Shown in pieces: positions 27,135 through 35,505 of a stretch of DNA of 64,000 bases. Where the stretch lies: assembly GCF_900104955.1 (NCBI RefSeq), contig NZ_FNSI01000001.1, forward strand, positions 151,001 to 215,000. The letters run 5' to 3'. Both the position numbers and the translations under genes were made by a program. Numbering within the stretch: the first letter of the stretch is position 1; the number at the start of each line of letters is the position of its first letter. The stretch comes from Beijerinckia sp. 28-YEA-48 (lineage in GTDB: Bacteria > Pseudomonadota > Alphaproteobacteria > Rhizobiales > Beijerinckiaceae). Under the pieces are notes generated by a model. The model made no database searches. It saw nothing but the letters and a program-made list of their open reading frames with translations, and had not been told where the DNA came from.

Positions 27135-28118
27135 ATGCAGCTCACCGGCGCCGCTGTCTACAGCCTTGTTATTCCGCTCTTCAATGAAGAGGCGGTTTTG
27201 CCGGTGCTTGCGTTGCGGCTGGAAACCCTTCTGGCGAGATTGGACGGGCCGGCCGAGGTGATTTTCGTCGACGACGGCAGCACCGATACGACGAGTATAT
27301 TCCTGCGTGCGAAAGCGCGCCATGATAGCCGCTTCAAATATCTCGGACTGTCGCGCAATTTTGGCCATCAGATCGCGATCTCGGCTGGCATGGAAGCTGC
27401 GAGTGGCGAAGCGGTGATCGTCATGGACGGTGATCTGCAGGATCCTCCCGAACTTGTCCTCGACATGATCGCCAAATGGCGTGAGGGCAATTCCATCGTT
27501 TATGCCAAGCGCCTGGACCGCGAAGGCGAGAGCCAATTCAAGGTGCGCAGCGCGCGCTTTTTCTATCGCATCCTGAACCGGCTTTCTTCCGTGCCGATTC
27601 CAGAAGACGTGGGCGATTTCCGCTTGGTTGGCCGCGATGCGCTCAACGCTTTTCTCCAGATGCCAGAGCGCGATCGTTTCGTGCGCGGCATGTTTGCATG
27701 GCTCGGGTTTAAACAGGCGGCCGTTGAGTTTGACCGGCCGGCGCGGGCCGCGGGCGAAACAAAATATCCGTTGTGGAAGATGCTGCGATTGGCCGTGACT
27801 GGGCTCGTTGGCTTTTCCGATGTGCCGCTGCGCTTGGCGATCTGGGGCGGTATGGGGGTGTCGGCCTTAGCCTTGTTCTATGGCGTCTATGTCATCAGCC
27901 TGAAATTGATCGGAGGCCATGTCATCGATGGATGGGCCTCGACAATGGTCGTCGTCTCGTTCTTGTGTGGCGCCAATATGCTGATGACAGGCATTATCGG
28001 GCTCTATATCGGCCGCATCCATGGCGAAGTGAAGCGACGCCCACTCTATGTCGTTGGCGAGCGAGGCGGATTTGGCGAGGGGCAGGCGGTTCAGCGGCCG
28101 GAGGTCCGAAGCGCATGA
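27135..28118 (+). CDS. GtrB/DPM1-like polyprenyl-phosphate glycosyltransferase
   Basis: At 327 aa it is a family 2 glycosyltransferase with the donor motifs VIFVDDGSTDTT (Asp46, Asp47) and VMDGDLQDPPE (98-100 DGD). Two C-terminal membrane helices follow (near 230-310). This is the layout of GtrB, ArnC and dolichol-phosphate-mannose synthase relatives, which load a sugar onto undecaprenyl phosphate at the cytoplasmic face. It would supply the lipid-linked donor for the three GT-C-like proteins encoded upstream. It overlaps the next gene by 4 bp. Confidence 0.88.
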   Translation: MQLTGAAVYSLVIPLFNEEAVLPVLALRLETLLARLDGPAEVIFVDDGSTDTTSIFLRAKARHDSRFKYLGLSRNFGHQIAISAGMEAASGEAVIVMDGDLQDPPELVLDMIAKWREGNSIVYAKRLDREGESQFKVRSARFFYRILNRLSSVPIPEDVGDFRLVGRDALNAFLQMPERDRFVRGMFAWLGFKQAAVEFDRPARAAGETKYPLWKMLRLAVTGLVGFSDVPLRLAIWGGMGVSALALFYGVYVISLKLIGGHVIDGWASTMVVVSFLCGANMLMTGIIGLYIGRIHGEVKRRPLYVVGERGGFGEGQAVQRPEVRSA

Positions 28119-28804
28119 GTCAGACGTTCGATGCTTATCGCAAGACCTACGGAAATACAGTTGAGCAATCGGTCGCATTCACGGGCTTGACGCATGATTT
28201 TTTTCTGCGCGCAAAGGCCGATTTGTTGCGGGAGAGGTTGGCTGAACGCGGGTTTGATCCTGCCGATAAGCATTTGTTGGATGTGGGATGCGGCATAGGG
28301 CTCATGCACGATCTGCTGAATCCAACGTTCGGGGCCGTTTCGGGTGTTGATGTTTCGGTCGAAAGTGTTGCCGAAGCGCGTTGCCGCCATCCTTTGAATG
28401 CTTATCTGACTTATGGCGGAGAGCATCTGCCCTTCGATGATAACGCTGTCGATGCCGCGCTGGCCGTCTGTGTGGTGCATCATGTTCCTGTGGCGCAATG
28501 GCCAGCGTTTGTCGCCGAAATGCGCCGTGTCGTGCGACCGGGCGGCATCGTGTGCATCATCGAACACAATCCACTTAATCCATTGACCCAACTGGGTGTA
28601 TCGCGATGCGCTTTTGATGCCGATGCCGTGTTGCTGGGAGCGAAGCGGGTTGAGGCATTGATGCGGATGGCCGGAATTATCGATATTGAGACACGCTATT
28701 TCCTGCTGTCGCCGTTCGAGATGAAGCCGTTGCGCGCGATGGAGCGTGTCTTAGCGCGGTTGCCGCTTGGTGGTCAGTACCTGACGATGGGAACCGTGCG
28801 GTGA
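28115..28804 (+). CDS. Class I SAM-dependent methyltransferase
   Basis: At 229 aa it has the methyltransferase motif I LLDVGCGIGLMHDLL, the post-I acidic strand SGVDVSVESV and motif LAVCVVHHVP, then VRPGGIVCIIEH. It begins in the ATGA overlap with the GtrB-like gene and ends in a GTGA overlap with the GtrA-like gene. Translational coupling on both sides ties it to the lipid-sugar step. It may methylate the carried sugar or the finished glycan; that is inference. Confidence 0.85.
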   Translation: MSQTFDAYRKTYGNTVEQSVAFTGLTHDFFLRAKADLLRERLAERGFDPADKHLLDVGCGIGLMHDLLNPTFGAVSGVDVSVESVAEARCRHPLNAYLTYGGEHLPFDDNAVDAALAVCVVHHVPVAQWPAFVAEMRRVVRPGGIVCIIEHNPLNPLTQLGVSRCAFDADAVLLGAKRVEALMRMAGIIDIETRYFLLSPFEMKPLRAMERVLARLPLGGQYLTMGTVR

Positions 28805-29196
28805 CGCGACTGCGCCGTATCGTGGTATTTGCAGCGGTTGGCGTCGGAGCTGCAACCGTCTATTTTCTTTGTGCGATGGCATTGCTGCGGGTTGGCGTCA
28901 GGCCGGCGGCGTTAACCTCGCTGATCGCCTATGCGATATCCGGTGTTTTTTCGTATCTCGGGCATCGGTTGTTCACCTTCCAGTCGAGTGCACCGCATGG
29001 ACGAACACTGCCACGTTTCGTTCTGGCCAATGCGACGGGGTATCTTATTGCTGTTCTGGTGCCGTTGCTGTTGACGGATGTGATGAATTGGCCACCGCTC
29101 ATAGCTACGGTTCTCGTTTGTGTCGCTGTCCCGGCGACCAATTTCATTTTGCTGACAATGTTTGTTTTCTGGAAACCGGCGAACGTTCGGTTTTAG
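28801..29196 (+). CDS. GtrA family membrane protein
   Basis: At 131 aa it has four predicted membrane helices and the GtrA signature (VGVGAATVYFLCAMALLRVG, ISGVFSYLGHRLFTFQS). GtrA-like proteins are thought to flip undecaprenyl-phosphate-linked sugars to the periplasm. It starts with GTG overlapping the methyltransferase stop codon. With the GtrB-like enzyme and the GT-C-like proteins it completes a three-part glycan modification system. Confidence 0.88.
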   Translation: MTRLRRIVVFAAVGVGAATVYFLCAMALLRVGVRPAALTSLIAYAISGVFSYLGHRLFTFQSSAPHGRTLPRFVLANATGYLIAVLVPLLLTDVMNWPPLIATVLVCVAVPATNFILLTMFVFWKPANVRF

Positions 29197-29261
29197 CCGG
29201 AGCCTCGGAGGCTTGCATCCGGCTGACGCACATGAGCCAATAACGCTCCGGGATCCGAATC

Positions 29262-30173
29262 ATGCGACGCAAGTTCCAAACTCTCGACGTCTTCACCGAG
29301 CAGCGTTTCGGGGGCAATCCGTTGGCGGTTGTCGTCGAGAGCGAGGGGCTGTCGGGCGAAGACATGCAGCGTATCGCGCGCGAGTTCAATCTGTCGGAGA
29401 CGATCTTTCTGCTTGAAGCGCGTGATCCGGTGAATACGGCGCGTGTTCGCATTTTCACGCCGGGGGCTGAACTTCCCTTCGCCGGGCATCCGACGATCGG
29501 AGCGGCGGTGGCAATAGGCCTGATCAAAGCGCCGCGCCTTATTCAGGTGCAGGACATCGGTCTTATGATCGAGGAGGAGATCGGTACAGTCTCCTGCACG
29601 GTGCGTCAGCGCAAGGGGCGGCCGCCTGAGGCGGAATTCATCCTGCCGCATCTGCCGCAGCGCATCGGCGAAACAGGGGCGCGGGCCGATGTGGCGCGGG
29701 CACTGTCGCTTGAGGCCAGCGACATCGGTTTCGATGAACATGAGATGGGCGTGTGGTCCGCCGGCGTGGCGCTGAGCTTCGTACCGGTTGCCTCGCTTGC
29801 CGCGATTGCGCATGCGCGGGTCAATCAGGCGTATTGGGACGCAGCCTTCCCCGGGGAAGGTGAGTTTGGTGTTTTTCTCTATACCAAACAGGTTTCGGAA
29901 GACGGGCATCATGTACATGCGCGCATGTTCGCGCCGAGGCTCGGTATCGCCGAGGATCCAGCGACCGGTTCGGCGGCGGCGGCTTTCGCGGGCGTCTGCA
30001 TGGCCTATGAAAGGCCTGAGGATGGCGAACATGTCATCGTCATCGAACAGGGCTATGAGATGGGGCGACCGAGCCAGATCATCTTGAAGCTGAATGTCAT
30101 GGATGGGATTTTACAGAGCGCAGCTATTGGTGGGGCGGTCGTGCCGGTCATGGAAGGCACGATTGAAACATGA
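29262..30173 (+). CDS. PhzF family epimerase/isomerase
   Basis: At 303 aa it has the PhzF two-lobed fold signatures: TLDVFTEQRFGGNPLAVVV at the N-terminus, ETIFLL, FTPGAELPFAGHPTIGAA and EDPATGSAAAAFAGV. The family includes trans-2,3-dihydro-3-hydroxyanthranilate isomerase and many uncharacterised epimerases, with a catalytic Glu (here in SETIFLL). The stop codon overlaps the start of the next gene by 4 bp. No phenazine genes are nearby, so a phenazine role is unlikely; the substrate is unknown. Confidence 0.88.
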   Translation: MRRKFQTLDVFTEQRFGGNPLAVVVESEGLSGEDMQRIAREFNLSETIFLLEARDPVNTARVRIFTPGAELPFAGHPTIGAAVAIGLIKAPRLIQVQDIGLMIEEEIGTVSCTVRQRKGRPPEAEFILPHLPQRIGETGARADVARALSLEASDIGFDEHEMGVWSAGVALSFVPVASLAAIAHARVNQAYWDAAFPGEGEFGVFLYTKQVSEDGHHVHARMFAPRLGIAEDPATGSAAAAFAGVCMAYERPEDGEHVIVIEQGYEMGRPSQIILKLNVMDGILQSAAIGGAVVPVMEGTIET

Positions 30174-30907
30174 ATGTGACAATTGAGGCCGTTGACGCCA
30201 TCGAGAGCACTTATGTGCCGCGCGAATGGGCTTTTGCACTCGAGCGAAAAGCGGAGATCGATGCCCACTGGGCCAAGCTGACGACGCAGAAGCCGCTGCT
30301 CTATGATGGGCGTGTGCTGTTAATGGATCACTGGGAGATCGTCGAGCGCAACGGCATGCGTGTATTGCGGACGCGGCATTTTTCGACGGACTATCGCAGT
30401 TTTCTGGCCTGGCGTGATTTCGGCTTTCCGGATCCTGCGGTCAGGAATTGTTTCGCGGCGGCGGCTCTGTTGTCGCGTGATGACGTCTTTTTGTTGGGCG
30501 AAATGGCAAGCCATACCGCCAATGCGGGCAAAGTCTATTTCGCGGCGGGCACGCCCGATATGGGAGACGTGCAGGGCGATGAAGCCGGCGCACGCGTCGA
30601 TCTTGCCGGCAGCGTGTTGCGCGAACTCGCGGAGGAAACCGGGATTACGGCCGAGCAGGTGCAGTGCGAGGCGCGTTGGACCGTGGTGTTCGAAGGGCCA
30701 CGCGTTGGCTGTATGAAGATCGTGCGCTCGCCGCTCGATGCGGCGGCGCTCATGGCGCAGGTTGATCAGTTTCTTCGTTCTGATCCGCAAGCGGAACTGG
30801 TGCGGCTGCATCAGGTGAGCACGAATGGCGATCTACGGCCAGACATCATGCCTGGCTTCATCATCGCCTATCTTGATCGGATGTTGGGGCAAATCGCATT
30901 TCGATAG
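30170..30907 (+). CDS. Nudix-like hydrolase with degenerate Nudix box
   Basis: At 245 aa it shows a Nudix box core RELAEETGI in the segment DLAGSVLRELAEETGI. The Glu normally eight residues before the Arg is not present (Val-Asp there), so the box is partial. The upstream FAAAALLSRDDVFLLGEM and GKVYFAAGTPDMGD fit a Nudix fold. It overlaps the PhzF gene (ATGA), so both may handle one metabolite. The last five codons and the stop lie within a dispersed intergenic repeat starting at 30889, which probably replaced the native C-terminus. Confidence 0.65.
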   Translation: MNVTIEAVDAIESTYVPREWAFALERKAEIDAHWAKLTTQKPLLYDGRVLLMDHWEIVERNGMRVLRTRHFSTDYRSFLAWRDFGFPDPAVRNCFAAAALLSRDDVFLLGEMASHTANAGKVYFAAGTPDMGDVQGDEAGARVDLAGSVLRELAEETGITAEQVQCEARWTVVFEGPRVGCMKIVRSPLDAAALMAQVDQFLRSDPQAELVRLHQVSTNGDLRPDIMPGFIIAYLDRMLGQIAFR

Positions 30908-30986
30908 AAACGCGATTTTGCCTGGCGCGTTTGTTTTGACGCGTCTTCATGGCGCTCGGCGATTCCGCCGAGCTGTGAAACGCTAT
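30889..30986 (+). repeat. dispersed bipartite palindromic repeat
   Basis: Hairpin A is GCAAATCGCATTTCGATAG followed by AAACGCGATTTTGC. Hairpin B is GCTCGGCG-ATTC-CGCCGAGC, a perfect stem. The spacer CGCGTTTGTTTTGACGCG and the GTGAAACGCT end match the other copies. Its left end supplies the stop codon of the Nudix-like gene. Confidence 0.8.
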
Positions 30987-31000
30987 CGCTCGCGCGTCAT

Positions 31001-31381
31001 TCAGCTGGCCGGATAACCATGGCGGGCGCGGCTGGCGCGCACCAAAGCGCGGGCTTCACCATCACGACCGGCCTGGCACGCCGCCGAAGCGCGATCGATA
31101 TCGCCCTTGATCTGGTTGTAGACCGATTGATTGACGTTGCCGGTCTGGCGGTCGTTGTCCTGGATCGCCTGCCAGCGCGCGACCTCGCCGGCGCAGCCCG
31201 AACCTTCCGGCATGCGAAAACTTGCAGGGGTGACGCTCGAATAGGTTTCAGCCGGCCCGGTCGCGGCGGCGTTGACCTGTGGTTGCGTGGTGTTGCAGCC
31301 GGTGAGGAGGACGGTTGAGAGGAGAAGAACGGGCAATGATTTACGCAAATTGATGGAACGCGGAGGGAATGGCGTGATCAT
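31001..31381 (-). CDS. small lipoprotein of unknown function
   Basis: At 126 aa it has a lipoprotein signal: a hydrophobic stretch SLPVLLLSTVLLTGC with lipobox LTGC, so the mature protein begins at that Cys and is membrane anchored. The rest is hydrophilic and ends with SAACQAGRDGEARALVRASR, with two further Cys. I do not recognise the family. It is a single gene facing the Nudix-like gene. A TTG at 31348 would give a shorter, more typical signal peptide (MRKSLPVLLL). Confidence 0.75.
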   Translation of the reverse strand: MITPFPPRSINLRKSLPVLLLSTVLLTGCNTTQPQVNAAATGPAETYSSVTPASFRMPEGSGCAGEVARWQAIQDNDRQTGNVNQSVYNQIKGDIDRASAACQAGRDGEARALVRASRARHGYPAS

Positions 31382-31520
31382 CGTTGGCCTCGTGTTGGCT
31401 GTAGGACCAAACTAGCGCGTGGATAGCGAGGCGACAACCAGCGGCGCGCCGTTAAAACCGTTTGGGATCGGCGCGGGGGCGGTTAAGCTGCCTACGACAT
31501 AAGGCGAGGGAGGCGCGCCA

Positions 31521-32489
31521 ATGCCGATTAAAATCTTGTATCTATTCGCGGCGATTGTCGTTGCGCTCGGCTGTGGGCCAGTCGCGGCGCAGACCTATCC
31601 GGATCGGCCGGTGAAGATCATCGTGCCATCGTCGCCAGGCGGCGGCTTCGATGTTGTTGGCCGGGTGTTGGCGGAGCGGTTGCAGCGCATTTATGGGCAG
31701 GGCTTCGTCGTTGAAAACCGAACAGGGGCCGGCACGCTGGTTGGCACCGAAGCGGTGATGCAGGCGCCCGCGGATGGTTACACCTTGTTGATCGGCGGCC
31801 TGTCGAACATGGCGCTCAATCCTGGGCTTTACGCCAAGATTGCTTATGATCCGGTGAAGGATTTTACGCCGCTCGGTCTTGTGGTGAGTTGGTCCTACAC
31901 GCTGATCGCCCGCAAGGACGCGCCTTACACGGATTTGCGCGCCATGATCGACTACGCGCGCGCCAATCCGGAAAAGGTCACGGTCGGCTATGGCAAGGGA
32001 TCGGGCCAGCATATCGCCATCGCGGCGCTGGAGAACGCCACGGGGGTAAAGTTTCTCTATGTGCCTTATCGGGGTGCGCAGCCGGTCTATCAGGATTTGT
32101 TGAGTGGCCGGATCGATCTGTATTTCGACAATTCGCAAACGGCGATGCCGCACGTGGAGGGCAAAGCGGTGATCCCGCTCGCCGTGTCGTCACGGATGCG
32201 GCAAGTGTTCCACCCCGATGTGCCGACGGTCGCTGAAACCGGCTTGACGCCCATGGATATGGAAACCTGGTTCGGTCTTTACGCGCCAGCGGCGACGCCG
32301 AAGTCTATTGTCGAAACCCTGCGTGCCTCGGTCTCGAAGATCGCCGTTGATCCAGAGGTCATGGCTTTGTTTCGGAAGATCGGCGGGCGGCCGCTCGATA
32401 TGACGCCGCAGGAGACGGAGACATTCGTCCGCATTGAGCTTGAGCGCTGGACGAAGCTGCTCAAAACCATTGGCGTGACGGCGGATTGA
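31521..32489 (+). CDS. Bug/TctC family solute-binding protein (tandem copy 1)
   Basis: At 322 aa it has a signal peptide ending GPVAAQTYP and the Bug core: YPDRPVKIIVPSSPGGGFDV, VVENRTGAGTLVGTEAV, GYTLLIGGLSNMALNPGLY and PDVPTVAETGL. It is the first of three same-strand Bug genes at 31.5-34.6 kb with no tctA/tctB nearby. It shares the GTLVGTEA and NPGLY block with the next one, so the two look like a duplication. AGGCGAGGGAGG lies upstream of the ATG. Confidence 0.92.
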   Translation: MPIKILYLFAAIVVALGCGPVAAQTYPDRPVKIIVPSSPGGGFDVVGRVLAERLQRIYGQGFVVENRTGAGTLVGTEAVMQAPADGYTLLIGGLSNMALNPGLYAKIAYDPVKDFTPLGLVVSWSYTLIARKDAPYTDLRAMIDYARANPEKVTVGYGKGSGQHIAIAALENATGVKFLYVPYRGAQPVYQDLLSGRIDLYFDNSQTAMPHVEGKAVIPLAVSSRMRQVFHPDVPTVAETGLTPMDMETWFGLYAPAATPKSIVETLRASVSKIAVDPEVMALFRKIGGRPLDMTPQETETFVRIELERWTKLLKTIGVTAD

Positions 32490-32502
32490 AGGGGAGCGTC
32501 CC

Positions 32503-32606
32503 TATAGCGTTTCACAGCTCGACGGAATCGTCGAGCGCCATGAAGACGCGTCCAAATAAGAGGATCTAAGCAAAATCACCTTTCTACCGAAACGTGATTT
32601 GCTCTA
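32503..32606 (-). repeat. dispersed bipartite palindromic repeat (inverted)
   Basis: Read on the minus strand it matches the copies at 30889 and 53416. Hairpin B is GCTCGACG-GAAT-CGTCGAGC on the plus strand, a perfect stem. Hairpin A is GCAAAATCACCTTTCTACCG followed by AAACGTGATTTGC. It lies 14 bp after a Bug gene stop codon and just before the next Bug gene. Confidence 0.8.
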
Positions 32607-32630
32607 GGGCGCAGAGGAGGGGAGTGAGTG

Positions 32631-33611
32631 ATGGGTGTGATCAAGCGTAGTGCATTGGCTTTGACGGTGGTGGTCTCAGCTTTCGCGGCCAGCTTCGTGC
32701 AGGCGCAGACTTTTCCGGATCATCCGCTGAAACTGATCGTGCCGCAGCCGCCCGGCGGTGGCTTTGATACAGCGGCGCGTATTATCGCCGACCGCATGGG
32801 GCCGCTCCTCGGCCAGCCGATCATTGTCGAAAATCGCACGGGTGCCGGCACCTTGGTTGGCACGGAAGCGGCGGCGAAGGCGCCGGCCGATGGTTACACC
32901 CTGTTGCTCGGGGGGCTCGCCAATATCGCGCTTAATCCGGGGCTCTACGACAAGCTGAGCTATGATCCGCTGAAGGATTTCAAGCTCGTCGGTCTTGTCG
33001 TCGGTAATCCTTATATGCTGATTGCACGCCCCGGCTTGCCGCAAAAATCGCTGAAGGAGCTGATCGACTACGCACGGGCCAATCCGGAGAAAATAACCTA
33101 TGCCTCCGGCGGTCGCGGGACCGGCCAGCATATCGGCATGGCGATCGTGGCGGAGCTTGCCGGGGTGAAGATGACCCATGTGCCCTATCGCGGCGCGCAG
33201 GCGGCCTATCAGGATATTCTCGGCGACCGCGTCGATCTGTTCTTCGACAATTGGGGCACGGCGCGTCCGCTCGTCGATGACAAGCGCGTCATCGCGCTCG
33301 CGGCCTCGACCGCGACCCGCCTGCCTGGTGCGCCTGATATCGCCACGATCAAGGAGTTGGGGATTGGCGATCTCGACATGGAGACATGGTTTGGTCTGTT
33401 CGTGCCTGCGGCGACACCAGCGCCGGTCTTGGAAAAGCTGCGCGCGGACGTACGCCAGGCCGGCACGCAGCCTGATGTCGTCGCCTTGTTTGAGAAGACC
33501 GGTGGCCGTTCGCTGAGTGGCATGCCGATTGGCGAGATGGAGGCGCTGGTGGCACGCGATGTCGCGACGTTCACCAAACTGATCCGTGCCGCCGGCATCA
33601 AAGCCGAGTGA
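32631..33611 (+). CDS. Bug/TctC family solute-binding protein (tandem copy 2)
   Basis: At 326 aa from ATG 32631 (GAGGAGGGGAG lies upstream; a GTG one codon earlier is also possible) it has a signal peptide ending FVQAQTFP. Bug motifs are HPLKLIVPQPPGGGFDT, IVENRTGAGTLVGTEAA, GYTLLLGGLANIALNPGLY and PDIATIKELGI. It is closest to the preceding copy. A dispersed repeat separates the two genes, so they may not share a transcript. Confidence 0.92.
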   Translation: MGVIKRSALALTVVVSAFAASFVQAQTFPDHPLKLIVPQPPGGGFDTAARIIADRMGPLLGQPIIVENRTGAGTLVGTEAAAKAPADGYTLLLGGLANIALNPGLYDKLSYDPLKDFKLVGLVVGNPYMLIARPGLPQKSLKELIDYARANPEKITYASGGRGTGQHIGMAIVAELAGVKMTHVPYRGAQAAYQDILGDRVDLFFDNWGTARPLVDDKRVIALAASTATRLPGAPDIATIKELGIGDLDMETWFGLFVPAATPAPVLEKLRADVRQAGTQPDVVALFEKTGGRSLSGMPIGEMEALVARDVATFTKLIRAAGIKAE

Positions 33612-33660
33612 CGACGACACAATTGATCACGACATGGGCATGGACAGAGGGAGAAGTTAT

Positions 33661-34629
33661 ATGCTCACGCGGCGATATTTCACGATAGGCACGGCGGCGG
33701 CTTGCGCCGCCGGCGTCGGGCCGGCCTGGGCGCAGAATTATCCGACACAGGATATCCGCTTTGTCTGTGGCTTTGCTGCGGGCAGCGGCGCCGATGTGAT
33801 CGTGCGCTTCTTCGCCGAGAAGATGAAGGCTTTGGCCAAGCGCAATATCATCGTCGAGAACAGAGTGGGCGCGGTCGGCAATATCGCCACCGAATATACG
33901 ATACGGGCCAAGCCCGATGGCCATACGGTCTATGTCACGGGCGGCAGTGCACTGGCGGCAGGACAGAGCATGATGAAGCAGCCGCCTTTCGACATCGGCA
34001 AGGCGTTGCAGACCGTCGGCACGATCAATCGACAACCTCTGATGATTGCGGTGCGCACCGACGCGCCGTGGAAGAGCCTGAGGGAGTTCGCTGAGGCGAT
34101 GCGCGCCAAGGGTAATCGCGCAAGTTATGGCACGGCCAATCCCTCAGCGCGTGTGGTGGGCGCCATGTTCACGAAACTGGCCGGCCTGGAAGCGATTGAA
34201 GTGCAGTATCGCACGGGTGCTGATTTTCTCAACGATCTGGCGGCCGGCAATATTGATTTTAGCATTGCAGATAATGTGATGGCGGTCGCGCAGGAGAAGG
34301 CCGGACGGCTGCGCAGCCTGGCGGTGTCGACGGCGGAACGCATGCAGGCGGCGCCCGAGTATCCGACGATGCGCGAAGAAGGCTTCGACACGAATCTTTC
34401 CGGCTGGTTTGCTGCTTTCGTGCCAGCCGACACGCCTAAGCCGATCGTGGCGCAGCTTAATGGCTGGCTCAATGAGGTTGTCTTGAGCCCGGAAGGCAAG
34501 GCCTTTCTCAATACATTCGCCAGCGACCCCTGGGCCAATACGCCGGAGGAGGCCCAGGCGCAGTTCTTGCGGGAGATCAAGAACTGGGAAGATTATGTGA
34601 AACTGGCGAACATCGAAAAGCAGGGCTGA
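33661..34629 (+). CDS. Bug/TctC family solute-binding protein (tandem copy 3)
   Basis: At 322 aa from ATG 33661 (GAGGGAGAAG upstream), it starts MLTRRYFTIGTAAACAAGVG, a Tat-like signal (RRYF) rather than the Sec type of its neighbours. The Bug core is present: YPTQDIRFVCGFAAGSGADV, IIVENRVGAVGNIATEY, VTGGSALAAGQSMM and PEYPTMREEGF. It differs clearly from the two preceding copies. It is convergent with a CitE-like lyase gene 4 bp away. The Tat-like signal is worth noting but not proven. Confidence 0.9.
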   Translation: MLTRRYFTIGTAAACAAGVGPAWAQNYPTQDIRFVCGFAAGSGADVIVRFFAEKMKALAKRNIIVENRVGAVGNIATEYTIRAKPDGHTVYVTGGSALAAGQSMMKQPPFDIGKALQTVGTINRQPLMIAVRTDAPWKSLREFAEAMRAKGNRASYGTANPSARVVGAMFTKLAGLEAIEVQYRTGADFLNDLAAGNIDFSIADNVMAVAQEKAGRLRSLAVSTAERMQAAPEYPTMREEGFDTNLSGWFAAFVPADTPKPIVAQLNGWLNEVVLSPEGKAFLNTFASDPWANTPEEAQAQFLREIKNWEDYVKLANIEKQG

Positions 34630-34633
34630 TATC

Positions 34634-35503
34634 TCAGCCCGCAATGGTGCGGGCCAAAAGCCGTTGCGCCTTGCGCAAATGCGGACGATCAACCATGGCG
34701 CCAGCGATCGAAAGAACGCCGGCGTCGGGATTGGCTTTGAAGGCGTCGACAATCGCCCGCGCCTTTTCGATCTCCTGCGGCTGTGGCGAAAACACGTCGT
34801 TGATAATCGCCACCTGATCGGGATGGATCGCCATCTTCGCCACAAAGCCATCGCGGCGTGCGGCGAGGCACTCGCGACGAAAGCCGTCGTGATCACGGAA
34901 ATTGGCGAAGACCGTGTCGATCGCGTCGACTTCAGCGCTGGCGGCGGCAAACAGCATGAGATTGCGCGCCAAAGCGAAAGGCGGCGTATAGGTCGCGTCC
35001 TCGAAACGATTGGTCTCGGCGCCGATGTCGGCGGCGAGATCCTCGGCGCCCCAGGTGATTGCCGACAGGCGTGTGCTTGAGGCGCGATAGCTGCCGAGAT
35101 GGAACATCGCCGCCGCCGTTTCGGTGACAATGGGCACGATCGCGATCGCGTGAGCGGGCAGGCCATGTTCGGCCTCGCGCACACCAAGTTTGACCGAGAG
35201 ATGTTGCACGTCGGTGCCGCCCTGCGCCTTTGGCAGCATGATGGCTGCTGGCGCGAGGGGGACGATTGCGTCGAGATCGGTGTCGGTGAGCCCGGTATCG
35301 AGCGCATTGACGCGCACGATCAGTTTGGGCGCGGCGGGACCACGATGGGCAGCGAGAAAAGCCGCGGCCCCCTCGCGCCCCTGTTGTTTGGCGCCTGCGG
35401 CGACGGAATCCTCCAGATCGAGGATCAATGCGTCGGCGCCGCTCGCCAGGGCTCGTTCGAGCTTGCGCGGACTGTCGGCCGGGACGAAGAGGAGGGAGCG
35501 CAT
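34634..35503 (-). CDS. HpcH/HpaI aldolase / CitE-like CoA ester lyase
   Basis: At 289 aa it matches the citrate lyase beta / malyl-CoA lyase family: MRSLLFVPADSPRKLERALA start, DALILDLEDSVA (metal-binding Asp/Glu), LIVRVNAL, IMLPKAQGG and AITWGAEDLAADIGAE. The family cleaves or forms C-C bonds in 3-hydroxyacyl-CoA or malyl-CoA-like compounds with Mg2+. It starts 2 bp after the stop of a MaoC hydratase gene, so the two act together, probably in CoA-linked dicarboxylic acid breakdown. The exact substrate is not readable. Confidence 0.9.
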   Translation of the reverse strand: MRSLLFVPADSPRKLERALASGADALILDLEDSVAAGAKQQGREGAAAFLAAHRGPAAPKLIVRVNALDTGLTDTDLDAIVPLAPAAIMLPKAQGGTDVQHLSVKLGVREAEHGLPAHAIAIVPIVTETAAAMFHLGSYRASSTRLSAITWGAEDLAADIGAETNRFEDATYTPPFALARNLMLFAAASAEVDAIDTVFANFRDHDGFRRECLAARRDGFVAKMAIHPDQVAIINDVFSPQPQEIEKARAIVDAFKANPDAGVLSIAGAMVDRPHLRKAQRLLARTIAG

Positions 35504-35505
35504 GC

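Noticed and set aside
27773..28114. Long N-terminal extension of the methyltransferase frame over the GtrB-like gene
   Set aside because: The methyltransferase domain begins after the ATG at 28115, which overlaps the GtrB-like stop as ATGA; the extension reads as shadow sequence.
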